Below, in pieces: positions 7,391 to 15,786 of a stretch of 52,712 bases of DNA. Source of the stretch: Nitrospira sp. (lineage in GTDB: Bacteria; Nitrospirota; Thermodesulfovibrionia; Thermodesulfovibrionales; Dissulfurispiraceae); the NCBI GenBank assembly GCA_002634385.1, contig NSJL01000024.1:1-52712 (forward strand), in the 5' to 3' direction. The notes beneath the pieces are model-generated. The model made no database searches, was not told the DNA's origin, and was given only the letters and a program-made list of their open reading frames with translations. The position numbers were made by a program, and so were the translations under genes. How positions within the stretch are numbered: the first letter of the stretch is position 1; each line of letters opens with the position of its first letter.

Positions 7391-9304
7391 ATGGCAGGAA
7401 TCGCGGCACTGTACGATCCGGCGTGCAGAAGGGAGGAGAGCGAGCCCCTGGTGGTGCACATGTGCGCCCTTCTGAAGAGAAGCGACCGCGAAGGGCCGGT
7501 GGAATGGTTCAGCGGCTCCGGCTTCAGCATGGGACGTTGCCGGCCGGCACTGATCAACGGTTCGGTGCAGCCGGCGTGGAACGAGGGGAGGACCGTGTGT
7601 GCCTTTTTCCACGGCGAGCTGTTCGGAACCGGGGAGGTGAGGAGGGCGCTGGAGAGGGAGGGGCACTGCTTTTCCGGAAACAGCCATGCGGAGTTGATCG
7701 CGCACCTGTACGAAGAAAGGGGAGACGGCTTCATCCATGCTTTGAACGGGAGCTTCGCCCTTATGCTCTGGGATGCCCGGCTCAGGAGGCTGGTCATCGC
7801 CAATGACCGGTACGGCCTGCGGCCCCTCTATACTGCCAGGCGGAACGGCAAATATCTCTGGGCTTCCTCGCCGAAAGCCATCCTGGCCGACACCGGCTTC
7901 CCCCGTGCCGTGAATTATGCGGCCCTTGCCGATTTCCTGTGCCTCGGCATTCCGCAGTCCAACGATACAATTTTCGAGGGTATCGACGAGATGGAACCCG
8001 CCAGCATGGTGGTCTGCCAGGGACACCGCGTCTCCTGGCGCAAATACTGGGATATCGCCTTCCAGGAAGAGGAGACGGGCATCTCCCCCGGCGCATACCT
8101 GCAGGAGCTGCTCTTCCTTCTCCGGCAGTCCGCCGAAAGAAGACAGGGAGGCGATTTGCGGCTGGGGTTTCTCCTGAGCGGGGGAATGGACTCGCGGATC
8201 GTACTGAGCATGCTCCGGCGGGACGGACTCAAGACCTTTACCTTCGGGGTTCCTTTCTGCCCCGATGTGCAGTATGCGCGGCTGGTGGCTCATGCAGCCC
8301 GGGTGCCCCATTGGTTCCACGAGATACGGCCCGATTACCTGAAGACCTTCGCCGCGGTAGGAATCGAACGGACGGAGGACCTCATCAACTGCAACCAGTT
8401 CCATGGGATCAGCATCTACGATGAGGTTGCGCTCCAGGTGGATGCCCTGACAACGGGGTCGGTAGGGGAAGATATCTTCGGCCACTTCAACAAAGACCCC
8501 CGGAGCCGTTTCTGGGGAAAGGGTTTTACGGTCGACCGCTATTACGATATGAAGAGCGTGGCCACGGAAAGCGAGATACGGCAGCTGATGAGTTCCTCCC
8601 TCTACGGGCAGGTGAAGGGGCTGGCGCGGACCCGCTTCCATGGCGATTTCAACAGATACCGCTCCGCCCATGTATCCCACCGGGTCGATTACTGGGGCAT
8701 GCGGCAGCAGCAGCGGCGGCTCTACGCGCGGTTAGCGGGCCTGTTCCCCGACACCCTGGAGTTCAGGCCCTTCTTCTTTGACAACGACCTGGTCGATTTT
8801 GCCCAGACGATCCCCCCCTCGCTGCGCTGGGGGGAGAATTCGCTGTACCGGAGCATCCTTCTCGAGGCCGCCCCCGCAATGGCAAGGATCCCTGCGACGA
8901 CGACCAACGGCCTGCCGCTGGATGTCACCCATCTGCAGATGCGGCACCATGAAAGGAGGCTGCGGTGGCGCCGCTCTCTCTCGAGGATGACACGCGGTCT
9001 CATCACCGGGGGGCGGAAAAACTTTTATGTCGATTACGATGCATGGCTCAGAAAGGACTTGCGCAGTTGGGCGGAAACGATCCTCCTTTCTCCGGGGACC
9101 CTGGAAAGGGGATACTGGAACCCCGGGTCAGTGGCCAGGCTGATGGAGGATCACCGGTGCGGCTGCGGCCCCATGAGCAACACGGGTGTCAAGCTCACTG
9201 CGCTCATCAGCTTCGAGCTCTGGTGCAGGATATACCTCGACGGAAGAGAAGAGGGATTCGGGGGCGTGCGCTGCGCGCCCCCTTACAGGAGAGCGCAGCG
9301 GTGA
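7391..9304 (+). CDS. AsnB-like glutamine-dependent amide ligase lacking the N-terminal cysteine
   Basis: The 637-aa protein has class II asparagine-synthetase architecture: a glutaminase-like domain (1-190; DRYGLRPLY at 139-147) and a synthetase domain with an intact PP-loop, LSGGMDSR (262-269). Starting at ATG 7391 gives MAGIAALYD, which aligns with the family's MCGI start but has Ala where the catalytic Cys should be. It should therefore not hydrolyse glutamine and may use free ammonia, or an amine as in beta-lactam synthetase. A longer start at 7331 is possible and would overlap the preceding dehydrogenase by 29 bp. Relatives in O-antigen loci (WbpS type) amidate uronic acids. Here an amide on a sugar or amino-acid substituent is plausible. 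Confidence 0.78.
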   Translation: MAGIAALYDPACRREESEPLVVHMCALLKRSDREGPVEWFSGSGFSMGRCRPALINGSVQPAWNEGRTVCAFFHGELFGTGEVRRALEREGHCFSGNSHAELIAHLYEERGDGFIHALNGSFALMLWDARLRRLVIANDRYGLRPLYTARRNGKYLWASSPKAILADTGFPRAVNYAALADFLCLGIPQSNDTIFEGIDEMEPASMVVCQGHRVSWRKYWDIAFQEEETGISPGAYLQELLFLLRQSAERRQGGDLRLGFLLSGGMDSRIVLSMLRRDGLKTFTFGVPFCPDVQYARLVAHAARVPHWFHEIRPDYLKTFAAVGIERTEDLINCNQFHGISIYDEVALQVDALTTGSVGEDIFGHFNKDPRSRFWGKGFTVDRYYDMKSVATESEIRQLMSSSLYGQVKGLARTRFHGDFNRYRSAHVSHRVDYWGMRQQQRRLYARLAGLFPDTLEFRPFFFDNDLVDFAQTIPPSLRWGENSLYRSILLEAAPAMARIPATTTNGLPLDVTHLQMRHHERRLRWRRSLSRMTRGLITGGRKNFYVDYDAWLRKDLRSWAETILLSPGTLERGYWNPGSVARLMEDHRCGCGPMSNTGVKLTALISFELWCRIYLDGREEGFGGVRCAPPYRRAQR

Positions 9305-9352
9305 AAGGTGCCCCCACCGTGGCCGGAACCCCTACAACGAGAGGTACTCCCC

Positions 9353-10495
9353 ATGATTCAGGAAGATACGGTCGAGAGAAGCCGGCAGCCTCTGGTCAGC
9401 GTCATAACGCCTGTCTATAACTGCGAGAGGTACCTTGCGGAATGCATCGAGAGCATCCTTGCCCAGACATACCGGAACTGGGAATACATCATTGTCAATA
9501 ACTGCAGCACGGATCTCTCCCTCGAAATCATGGAAGGGTACGCAAAGCTCGACAGCCGGATCCATGTCCACAACAACGAGAGCTTCCTGCCCATCATGCA
9601 GAACTGGAACCATGCGCTGCGCCAGATCTCTCCCGGGAGCAAATATGTGAAAGTGGTGCATGCCGACGACTGGCTGTTCCCCGAATGCCTGATGAAGATG
9701 GTGCAGGTTGCCGAAGAGAACCCCTCGGTAGCGATCGTGGGGGCCTACCGGATCGACGACACGCGGGTGAATTGTGACGGGTTGCCTTACCCCAGCACGG
9801 TGGTTCCGGGAAAGGAGATCTGCGGGCGTACCCTCATGGAGAAGCTCTATGTCTTCGGGTCTCCCACTACCCTGCTGATCCGCTCCTCCCTCATAAGGGG
9901 AAGGGAAAAATTCTACAACGAGAGCAATTTCCATGCGGACACGGAGGTCTGCTTCGAGATCCTGAAAGATGCCGACTTCGGGTATGTGCACCAGGTGCTG
10001 TCCTACACCCGCAGGGACAGCGAAGCGATGACCGCCCTGGCGCGAAGGCTCAATACGTATATGCCCGGCCACCTGTATATGCTCAAGAAATACGGGCCGG
10101 TCTACCTTTCCACGGAGGAGTTCGGAAAACGGTGGGAAGCGAAGATGCGGGATTATTACCGGTTCCTGGGAAAGAACGTGCTCTCTTTCCGGGAGAGGCA
10201 GTTCTGGGAATACCACAAGAAAGCCCTCGAGGCGATGGAATGCAGGCTCGAGAGGGGCAGGCTGGCCGTTGTGGTCCTCCTCGAGATCCTCGATATCCTG
10301 CTGAACCCGAAGAGCACCGCATCCCGGGCATTCCGGGGTGCGGTGACCATGCTGAGGGGAAGGGCGAAAAAAATGGAAGTAGCCTCTCCGGAGCTCATGG
10401 ACGCCTTTGCCTATCCGTGGAAGGCAACCGCGGGGGTTGCCCGGAGGATCATCGCGCGGCTGAAAGGCTTGAAAGCGTACCGGTGGGGGCAATGA
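9353..10495 (+). CDS. Family 2 glycosyltransferase
   Basis: The 380-aa protein has a GT-A fold at the N-terminus: VSVITPVYNCERYL (15-28), the nucleotide-binding region, and an acidic metal site HADDW (103-107). No transmembrane segment is evident, so it should act at the cytoplasmic membrane face, adding a sugar to the lipid-linked glycan. The ATG at 9353 follows a GAGAGG site. An upstream GTG at 9308 would add residues that do not look like the family. It lies 48 bp after the AsnB-like gene. The donor sugar cannot be read from the sequence. Confidence 0.85.
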   Translation: MIQEDTVERSRQPLVSVITPVYNCERYLAECIESILAQTYRNWEYIIVNNCSTDLSLEIMEGYAKLDSRIHVHNNESFLPIMQNWNHALRQISPGSKYVKVVHADDWLFPECLMKMVQVAEENPSVAIVGAYRIDDTRVNCDGLPYPSTVVPGKEICGRTLMEKLYVFGSPTTLLIRSSLIRGREKFYNESNFHADTEVCFEILKDADFGYVHQVLSYTRRDSEAMTALARRLNTYMPGHLYMLKKYGPVYLSTEEFGKRWEAKMRDYYRFLGKNVLSFRERQFWEYHKKALEAMECRLERGRLAVVVLLEILDILLNPKSTASRAFRGAVTMLRGRAKKMEVASPELMDAFAYPWKATAGVARRIIARLKGLKAYRWGQ

Positions 10496-10685
10496 TAAAG
10501 ACAGGAAGAGATAAAGGTAGAGGTAAAGAGTGAAACAGAAGAGAAAGAGAGTTGTTTGAAATCTTCTCTGTTATTTGAAGCGGTATCCATGATCGTGTTC
10601 CTTGATTCCATGATTCCGAAACGCCCTGTCGACACCTCGCTATTTCCTGTGCCTATAGATACCAAAACAGCAAGAGGAGGAACAC
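10496..10685 (+). other. Intergenic spacer with purine-rich repeat
   Basis: The spacer opens with a purine-rich stretch (10499-10552; GGTAGAGGTAAAG ... AACAGAAGAG ... AGTTGT). It resembles the stretch after prsR at 42457-42500 and more weakly one at 20765-20800. An imperfect hairpin (AACAGAAGAG / CTTCTCTGTT) is possible. I see no gene. Confidence 0.4.
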
Positions 10686-11969
10686 GTGTGCACCCAGGCA
10701 GAAGTACCCGTCCGCAGCAAGCGTCATCAGTACCGGAATCTCCTGTCCCTCGTCACCGCCGCCCTGATCGCCTTCTTTACGCTTTTTCTCCTTCAGGAGG
10801 CGGGAGCCGGAGAGTTCGAGATTCATCCGGCGGTCAGGGTTATCGAGGAGTACAACGACAACGTATTCCTTACCCGGGAGGACAGGGTCGATGATTTTAT
10901 CACCAGGGCCATTCCTTCACTGGCTCTCAAATACTCGGCCCCCCTCTGGACGTGGGATGTTTCCTACGCGCTCGATTACATGCATTACGCGAAAGGCTCC
11001 CGGGGAGACGATACGACCCATAATCTTGTGGCGAAGGGCACTATCGAGCTGCTGAAGGAAAGGCTCTTCATCAAGCTCAATGACGATTACGGGAGGGTCT
11101 CCCTCGACGTTACGCGGGATTTTACGAGGGAGAGCTCTTTTGTGGGCCAGTCCGACAGGAACATCTTCGTAGCGAACCCCTACTACATCATACGGCCTGC
11201 GGAGCGCAGCCGGATCACGGTGGGATATATCTATTCGAAAACATGGTACGAGGAGCAGGGTGCGGTGAACAAGACGGACAATGTCATTTACGTGGAGCCG
11301 GCCTACGATCTCACTCCCCGGTTGACCCTGAATGCGGGGTTCCGCCACACCGACAACAGTAATGATAAGAACGACTACACCAAGAACGACGTGTATCTCG
11401 AATCCCGGTACGAGTATGCGGACAAGTCCCATGCCTTTTTACGGGTGGGGAATACCTGGCTGAATTTCACCGGAGTGAAGAAATACAGCAACATATTCTG
11501 GAACGCCGGGGTCACCCACGATTTCATTCTCTTTACCGGGACGCTGCTGGTTTCCATGGATTACAGCGAAGATCCCCTGGGTGCGTTGATTCGGGAGAAT
11601 ACCTATCTCGCGGGCGTGAGGGCGGATTTCAGCAGAACGAAGGCCAATCTCACCCTTGCCGCCACCCAGTTCAAGAATGCCGAGACCCGGCGGACAACTA
11701 CCACCAAGTACGGGGCAGGGGGGAGCATTATCTACGAGCTGACTCTCAGGACGACCGGCACCTTCGACTTTCTGGCGGAGAGGCTCGAGGAGGAAGTGGC
11801 GGATACGTACAGAAGGAGGTATGTGCTGGGAGGGAAGCTCGATTATCTCCTCTGGAAGGATTTTACGGCATCGCTGGCGTACCACTATGTTGACAGCTAT
11901 TCACCGAAGCTTGAAGGGGATACGTACAGCGCCAACAGGTTCTTCCTCGAACTGAGGAAGAGTTTCTAG
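10686..11969 (+). CDS. Exosortase/PEP-CTERM-system-associated outer-membrane beta-barrel protein
   Basis: The 427-aa protein starts at GTG 10686, seven bases after a strong AGGAGG. It has a hydrophobic signal segment at about 18-37 and a likely cleavage near GAG-EFEIHP (about 42). The rest is alternating short amphipathic strands rich in Tyr, Thr and Asn (YNDNVFL, SYALDYMHYA) and ends in a C-terminal Phe, as BAM-targeted barrels do. It resembles TIGR03016-type proteins found in XrtA loci, whose function is not established. A role in passing or holding the polysaccharide at the outer membrane is plausible. Confidence 0.75.
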   Translation: MCTQAEVPVRSKRHQYRNLLSLVTAALIAFFTLFLLQEAGAGEFEIHPAVRVIEEYNDNVFLTREDRVDDFITRAIPSLALKYSAPLWTWDVSYALDYMHYAKGSRGDDTTHNLVAKGTIELLKERLFIKLNDDYGRVSLDVTRDFTRESSFVGQSDRNIFVANPYYIIRPAERSRITVGYIYSKTWYEEQGAVNKTDNVIYVEPAYDLTPRLTLNAGFRHTDNSNDKNDYTKNDVYLESRYEYADKSHAFLRVGNTWLNFTGVKKYSNIFWNAGVTHDFILFTGTLLVSMDYSEDPLGALIRENTYLAGVRADFSRTKANLTLAATQFKNAETRRTTTTKYGAGGSIIYELTLRTTGTFDFLAERLEEEVADTYRRRYVLGGKLDYLLWKDFTASLAYHYVDSYSPKLEGDTYSANRFFLELRKSF

Positions 11970-11970
11970 G

Positions 11971-12104
11971 GTGGTGTTTCAGAAATAACAGCAACAAGTC
12001 TGTCATTGCGAAGGGCCGTATCCTGAAGCAATCTCGTTGTTAAGAAGAGAGATTGCCGCGCTCCGCTCGCAATGACAAAGAGTGAGAACTTTTGAAACTC
12101 CACC
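11971..12104 (+). repeat. 134-bp MITE-like nested-palindrome element, copy A
   Basis: The outer ends are inverted: GGTGGTGTTTC at the left, GAAACTCCACC at the right. Inside are inverted TGTCATTGCGA (about 12001) and TCGCAATGACA, then GAAGCAATCTC and AGATTGC. Its length and internal motifs match the element at 38604-38737. It begins one base after the barrel gene's stop, so it occupies that gene's terminator position. Confidence 0.7.
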
Positions 12105-12123
12105 TATGGGGGATTTGCGGAAA

Positions 12124-12139
12124 AGGGCGGTGTCCTGCA
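12124..12139 (+). promoter_or_regulatory. Weak candidate sigma-54 (-24/-12) promoter
   Basis: GG at 12125-12126 and GC at 12137-12138 are separated by exactly ten bases (AGGGCGG-TGTC-CTGCA), the GG-N10-GC spacing of sigma-54 promoters. An inverted repeat CTGCA-N5-TGCAG overlaps it. The match to TGGCAC-N5-TTGCA is poor. PrsR, encoded downstream, is a sigma-54 activator, which is the only reason to list it. Confidence 0.18.
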
Positions 12140-12197
12140 TGTCGTGCAGCCGCTCCGGGCAGCATCTGCATAATAAAACGAAAAGAAGGAGATCTGC

Positions 12198-13181
12198 ATG
12201 GAAAACATATTGATAACGGGGGGGGCGGGTTTTATCGGGAGCAATATCGTGGAGGCGATGCTTGCCCGGGGATACAGGGTTTTTGTCATAGACGATATGA
12301 GCTCGGGAAGGAGGGAGAACCTGGAGGAGATGGGGAGCAACCCCCGCATGTCCTTTATCCGGGGCAGCATCCTCGACAGGGCACTCCTCCGCGAGCTGAT
12401 CCGGTCGAACGGCATTTCTCTCGTATGCCACCAGGCGGCGCGGCCCAGTGTGGCGAAAAGCGTAAAGGACCCGATAGGAACCACTGAAGTGAACATAACG
12501 GGCACGGTAACACTCTTCCATGTCGCGGCGGAATGCGGCTGCAGGAGAATCGTCTTTGCAAGCTCGTCCTCGGTATACGGGGACACGCCGGAGCTCCCCA
12601 AGCGGGAGGATATGTCCTTCAGTCCCCAATCCCCCTATGCGGTATCGAAGGCGGCCAAGGAGCTTTACGGTGACGTCTTTTCCCGCCTGTACGGGATAGA
12701 GGTGATCGGGCTCCGGTATTTCAATGTCTACGGAAGAAGGCAGGACCCGGGCTCCGATTATGCCGCCGTGATCCCGAAATTCATCTCCCGGGCCCTTGCC
12801 GGTGAGCCGCTCCCCATCGAGGGGGACGGCCTGCAGACGAGGGATTTCTCCTATATCGACGATGTGGTGGAGGCGAATATCAGCGCCCTGACCCGGGAGG
12901 ACCTCTCCGGGGGGGTGTTCAATATCGCCTGCGGTTCCCGCATCAATGTGCTCGATCTGGCAAAGCTGATACTCTCTATCACCGGCTCGCGCTCCCCGAT
13001 CGCCTGGCTGCCCCCTCGCCCCGGAGATGTGCGGGATTCCCTGGCGGACATCGGGAGTGCCCGGAAACACCTCGGCTTCGAGCCTGCATACGACATCCGG
13101 TCGGGTCTCGCGGAAACCGTGCGGTGGTACCTGCTCTCCGGTACTGCAGGGCAGAGGCGGAAGGCGACAGTCGCCGGCTGA
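12198..13181 (+). CDS. NAD-dependent sugar-nucleotide epimerase/dehydratase (UDP-hexose or UDP-HexNAc 4-epimerase type)
   Basis: The 327-aa protein is an extended short-chain dehydrogenase. It has the NAD-binding TGGAGFIGS (7-15), the catalytic SSSS/VYG region (122-128) and the Tyr147-x3-Lys151 pair in YAVSK. The sequence FNVYGRRQDP and the late GDVRDSLADI are typical of GalE/WbpP-type 4-epimerases acting on UDP-GlcNAc-like sugars. It supplies a nucleotide-sugar donor to the glycosyltransferases. The ATG at 12198 follows AAGAAGGAG. The exact sugar cannot be assigned. Confidence 0.82.
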   Translation: MENILITGGAGFIGSNIVEAMLARGYRVFVIDDMSSGRRENLEEMGSNPRMSFIRGSILDRALLRELIRSNGISLVCHQAARPSVAKSVKDPIGTTEVNITGTVTLFHVAAECGCRRIVFASSSSVYGDTPELPKREDMSFSPQSPYAVSKAAKELYGDVFSRLYGIEVIGLRYFNVYGRRQDPGSDYAAVIPKFISRALAGEPLPIEGDGLQTRDFSYIDDVVEANISALTREDLSGGVFNIACGSRINVLDLAKLILSITGSRSPIAWLPPRPGDVRDSLADIGSARKHLGFEPAYDIRSGLAETVRWYLLSGTAGQRRKATVAG

Positions 13182-13212
13182 AGGGCTGAGCCGGGGAAGG
13201 AGACGCTCACGT

Positions 13213-14592
13213 ATGCGGCCTGAAAGGTTCAGGGGAGATTTCTATTCGCGCGTAGTGCGGCATGTAGTAGCTCCCCTCTGGGCTATGAAGGAGCGGAGCC
13301 CGTACCTGAAGCACCTGCGTTACCTGGAGACTTCCCAGTACCGCCCCCTGGAGGAGGTGAGGAGGGACCAGTGGAGGAGACTCAGAAGGCTCCTCCACCA
13401 CGCCGGGAAGCATACGGAATTCTACGCGGCAAGAATGCGGGAGCGGGGCATACAGCCCGGCGATATCGTTTCCTGGGAGGACTTCACCCGGCTTCCTCTC
13501 CTTACCAAGGACGATATCAGGGCGAACAGGGACGGGATGGTGGCCCGCACGGTTCCCCCGGAGAGGCTCCGGGCGAAAAAGACGTCCGGTTCTACAGGGG
13601 TTTCCCTCGATTTTGTCGTGGACGAAGACAGTCTGCAGTGGAAGAGAGCCTGCGCCCTGCGGCATGACCGCTGGACCGGCTGGGACCTGGGGGAGAAGGT
13701 TGCCGCGGTGTGGGGGAACCCCGAGTACAAGAAGAGCTGGCGGGGGCATGTCAGGAACTTCCTCCTGGAAAGGTATACCTATCTGGACACCCTGAAAATG
13801 GACGAGGAGGAAATGCTGCGTTTCTACCACTGCACCAGGAGAAAAATGCCCACCCTCCTCTTCGGGCATGCCCACTCCCTCTTTCTCTTTGCGCGCTTCC
13901 TCGAAAAAAATAATCTCGGGGGCATCAGGCCCGCGGGGGTCATCAGCACCGCCATGGTCCTGCATGACTTCGAAAGAAAGCTCATCGAGAGGGTCTTCGG
14001 CTGCCGGGTGACGAACCGGTACGGGTGCGAGGAGGTGAGCCTCATCGCCTGCGAATGCGAGGAACATGACGGGCTCCACATAAATATGGACACTGTTATC
14101 GTCGAAGTGGTCAGGGACGGCAAGCCGGTACCCCCCGGGGAGACAGGCGCCCTTGTGGTAACGGATCTTACCAACTACGGCATGCCCTTCATCCGGTACA
14201 AGGTGGGCGATGCGGGGGCTCTCTCGGACCGGGTCTGCCCGTGCGGCTGTACGTATCCCCTCCTGGAATCCCTGGAAGGGAGGATCGCCGACTACATCGT
14301 CACCCCGGAGGGGAAGTATATTTCCGGGATATCCCTTACAGAAAACTTCGCCATGCTCCTGGGAGGAATCAAGCAACTGCAGATCGTACAGGAGAGAATC
14401 GACTTTCTCTTGTTCCGTATCGTCAGGGGGGAAGGCTTCAATGGGGCGAGTCTCGGTGACCTGGGAGCCCTCGTGGCGAAGAGGTTCGGGAACGGGATGC
14501 GCTACGGGGTGGAGCTCGTGGATTCCCTCCAGCAGGAAAACTCGGGGAAATACCGTTTCTGCATTTCGAAGCTGAAGGACGGGCCTTTCTGA
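13213..14592 (+). CDS. Phenylacetate-CoA-ligase-like (PaaK/CapK family) AMP-forming ligase
   Basis: The 459-aa protein carries the ANL-superfamily phosphate loop TSGSTG (124-129), the NRYGCEEV adenylation motif and a C-terminal subdomain, matching the PaaK/CapK family in length. It has a cysteine pair CPCGC in the C-terminal half, as many PaaK relatives do. CapK-like proteins recur in capsule and EPS loci, where their acid substrate is unknown. The ATG at 13213 follows GGAAGGAG and fits the family N-terminus; the frame is open further upstream, but that part overlaps the epimerase gene. It could activate a carboxylic acid for transfer to the glycan (inference). Confidence 0.8.
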   Translation: MRPERFRGDFYSRVVRHVVAPLWAMKERSPYLKHLRYLETSQYRPLEEVRRDQWRRLRRLLHHAGKHTEFYAARMRERGIQPGDIVSWEDFTRLPLLTKDDIRANRDGMVARTVPPERLRAKKTSGSTGVSLDFVVDEDSLQWKRACALRHDRWTGWDLGEKVAAVWGNPEYKKSWRGHVRNFLLERYTYLDTLKMDEEEMLRFYHCTRRKMPTLLFGHAHSLFLFARFLEKNNLGGIRPAGVISTAMVLHDFERKLIERVFGCRVTNRYGCEEVSLIACECEEHDGLHINMDTVIVEVVRDGKPVPPGETGALVVTDLTNYGMPFIRYKVGDAGALSDRVCPCGCTYPLLESLEGRIADYIVTPEGKYISGISLTENFAMLLGGIKQLQIVQERIDFLLFRIVRGEGFNGASLGDLGALVAKRFGNGMRYGVELVDSLQQENSGKYRFCISKLKDGPF

Positions 14593-15786
14593 ATGCTCCC
14601 TGCAGAGCTTTTCCTCGCTGCTCTTTCCCTGTTCCTCACCGGGGCCACCCTTTATCTCTTCTTCCTGGCTGCGGTGTACTTCCTCCGGCGTCCGTCGGAC
14701 CCTCATGCGGCGTATGCCCCCGGGAGGAGATTCGCTATCATCGTGCCCGCGTATAACGAGGCGGAGAATATCACAGCGACGCTGCGGAACCTGAAGGGCA
14801 TCGATTATCCTCCCCACCAGTACGACGTGGTGGTGGTGGCCGACAACTGCACCGACTCCACCGTTTCGGTGGCACGGGCCGAGGAGGTCCGCTGCCTGGA
14901 AAGGAAGGACTCGTCGCGCAGGGGGAAGGGGCACGCCCTGGCGTTCGCCTTCCGTATCCTCATGAAAGAGAAGTACGACTGCTTTGTGGTCGTGGATGCG
15001 GATTCGACAGTGGACGGGAATTTCCTCCGGGTGCTGAACGGCCGTGCCCTGGCGGGGCAAAAGGTGATCCAGGCGTGCGTCAGGACCGCCAACCCCGACG
15101 CAAGCGCCCTCACGTATCTCTTCGCCGTCGGCTCCTGTATCGAAAACAGGCTCTTCTACGAGTCCAAGACACGCCTCGGGCTGCCGGTACACCTCAGGGG
15201 CAACGGGATGTGCTTTGCGCGGGAGATCCTGCGGAAGCAGCCCTGGAACGCCTTTTCCGTGGTCGAAGACGTGGAGTACGGGGTAAAGCTGATCCGGCGG
15301 GGCGTCCCCGTCCATTTCGCCCTGGAAACGGAAGTGCGTGCCCGCCAGCCGGAGACCTTCGGCCAAGCCCACGCCCAACGCATACGTTGGGCATCGGGAA
15401 ATGCAAAAATTTCCCGCTCTTATGCTCTCACTCTCCTTAAGGAGGGCATGATGAAGGGGAACTGCGCCCTCCTCGATGCCGGGATAAGCTTCTTCTTCCT
15501 CAGCAAGCCCCTTCTCCTGCTCCTCTCCCTTCTCCTGACTGCCGGCGCGCTCCTCTACGGCTTCTCCGGCTTCCCCCGGGGCAGCCTCTATGCGGGGTGG
15601 TCGCTCGCCCTGCTCGCTGCGCAGGGCGTCTATCTCTCCCTGGGCATATTCCTGGAGGGGCTGGACAGGAGGAGGCTCTTCTATCTCCTTTCCTCCCCCT
15701 TCCTCCTCCTCTGGTTCTTCCTCATCTCCCTCCTCGGCCTTGCGGGATATCGCAGAGATCTCTGGCTCAGGACTAAAAGGATATGA
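14593..15786 (+). CDS. Processive-type membrane glycosyltransferase family 2
   Basis: The 397-aa protein has an N-terminal membrane helix (about 7-30) and a GT2 domain with the D,D,D,QxxRW signature: VADN, DAD (135-137), VVEDVE (223-228) and QRIRW (262-266). Several C-terminal membrane helices follow from about 285. This layout is shared with cellulose, hyaluronan and PNAG synthases. It may extend a backbone directly across the membrane, or act as a membrane-bound single-step enzyme. Its ATG directly follows the upstream stop codon, and it overlaps the next gene by ATGA. Confidence 0.83.
   Translation: MLPAELFLAALSLFLTGATLYLFFLAAVYFLRRPSDPHAAYAPGRRFAIIVPAYNEAENITATLRNLKGIDYPPHQYDVVVVADNCTDSTVSVARAEEVRCLERKDSSRRGKGHALAFAFRILMKEKYDCFVVVDADSTVDGNFLRVLNGRALAGQKVIQACVRTANPDASALTYLFAVGSCIENRLFYESKTRLGLPVHLRGNGMCFAREILRKQPWNAFSVVEDVEYGVKLIRRGVPVHFALETEVRARQPETFGQAHAQRIRWASGNAKISRSYALTLLKEGMMKGNCALLDAGISFFFLSKPLLLLLSLLLTAGALLYGFSGFPRGSLYAGWSLALLAAQGVYLSLGIFLEGLDRRRLFYLLSSPFLLLWFFLISLLGLAGYRRDLWLRTKRI

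Noticed and set aside
13207..15378. 723-codon minus-strand open frame
   Set aside because: It is antisense to the PaaK-like and processive GT genes and has no recognisable motif.
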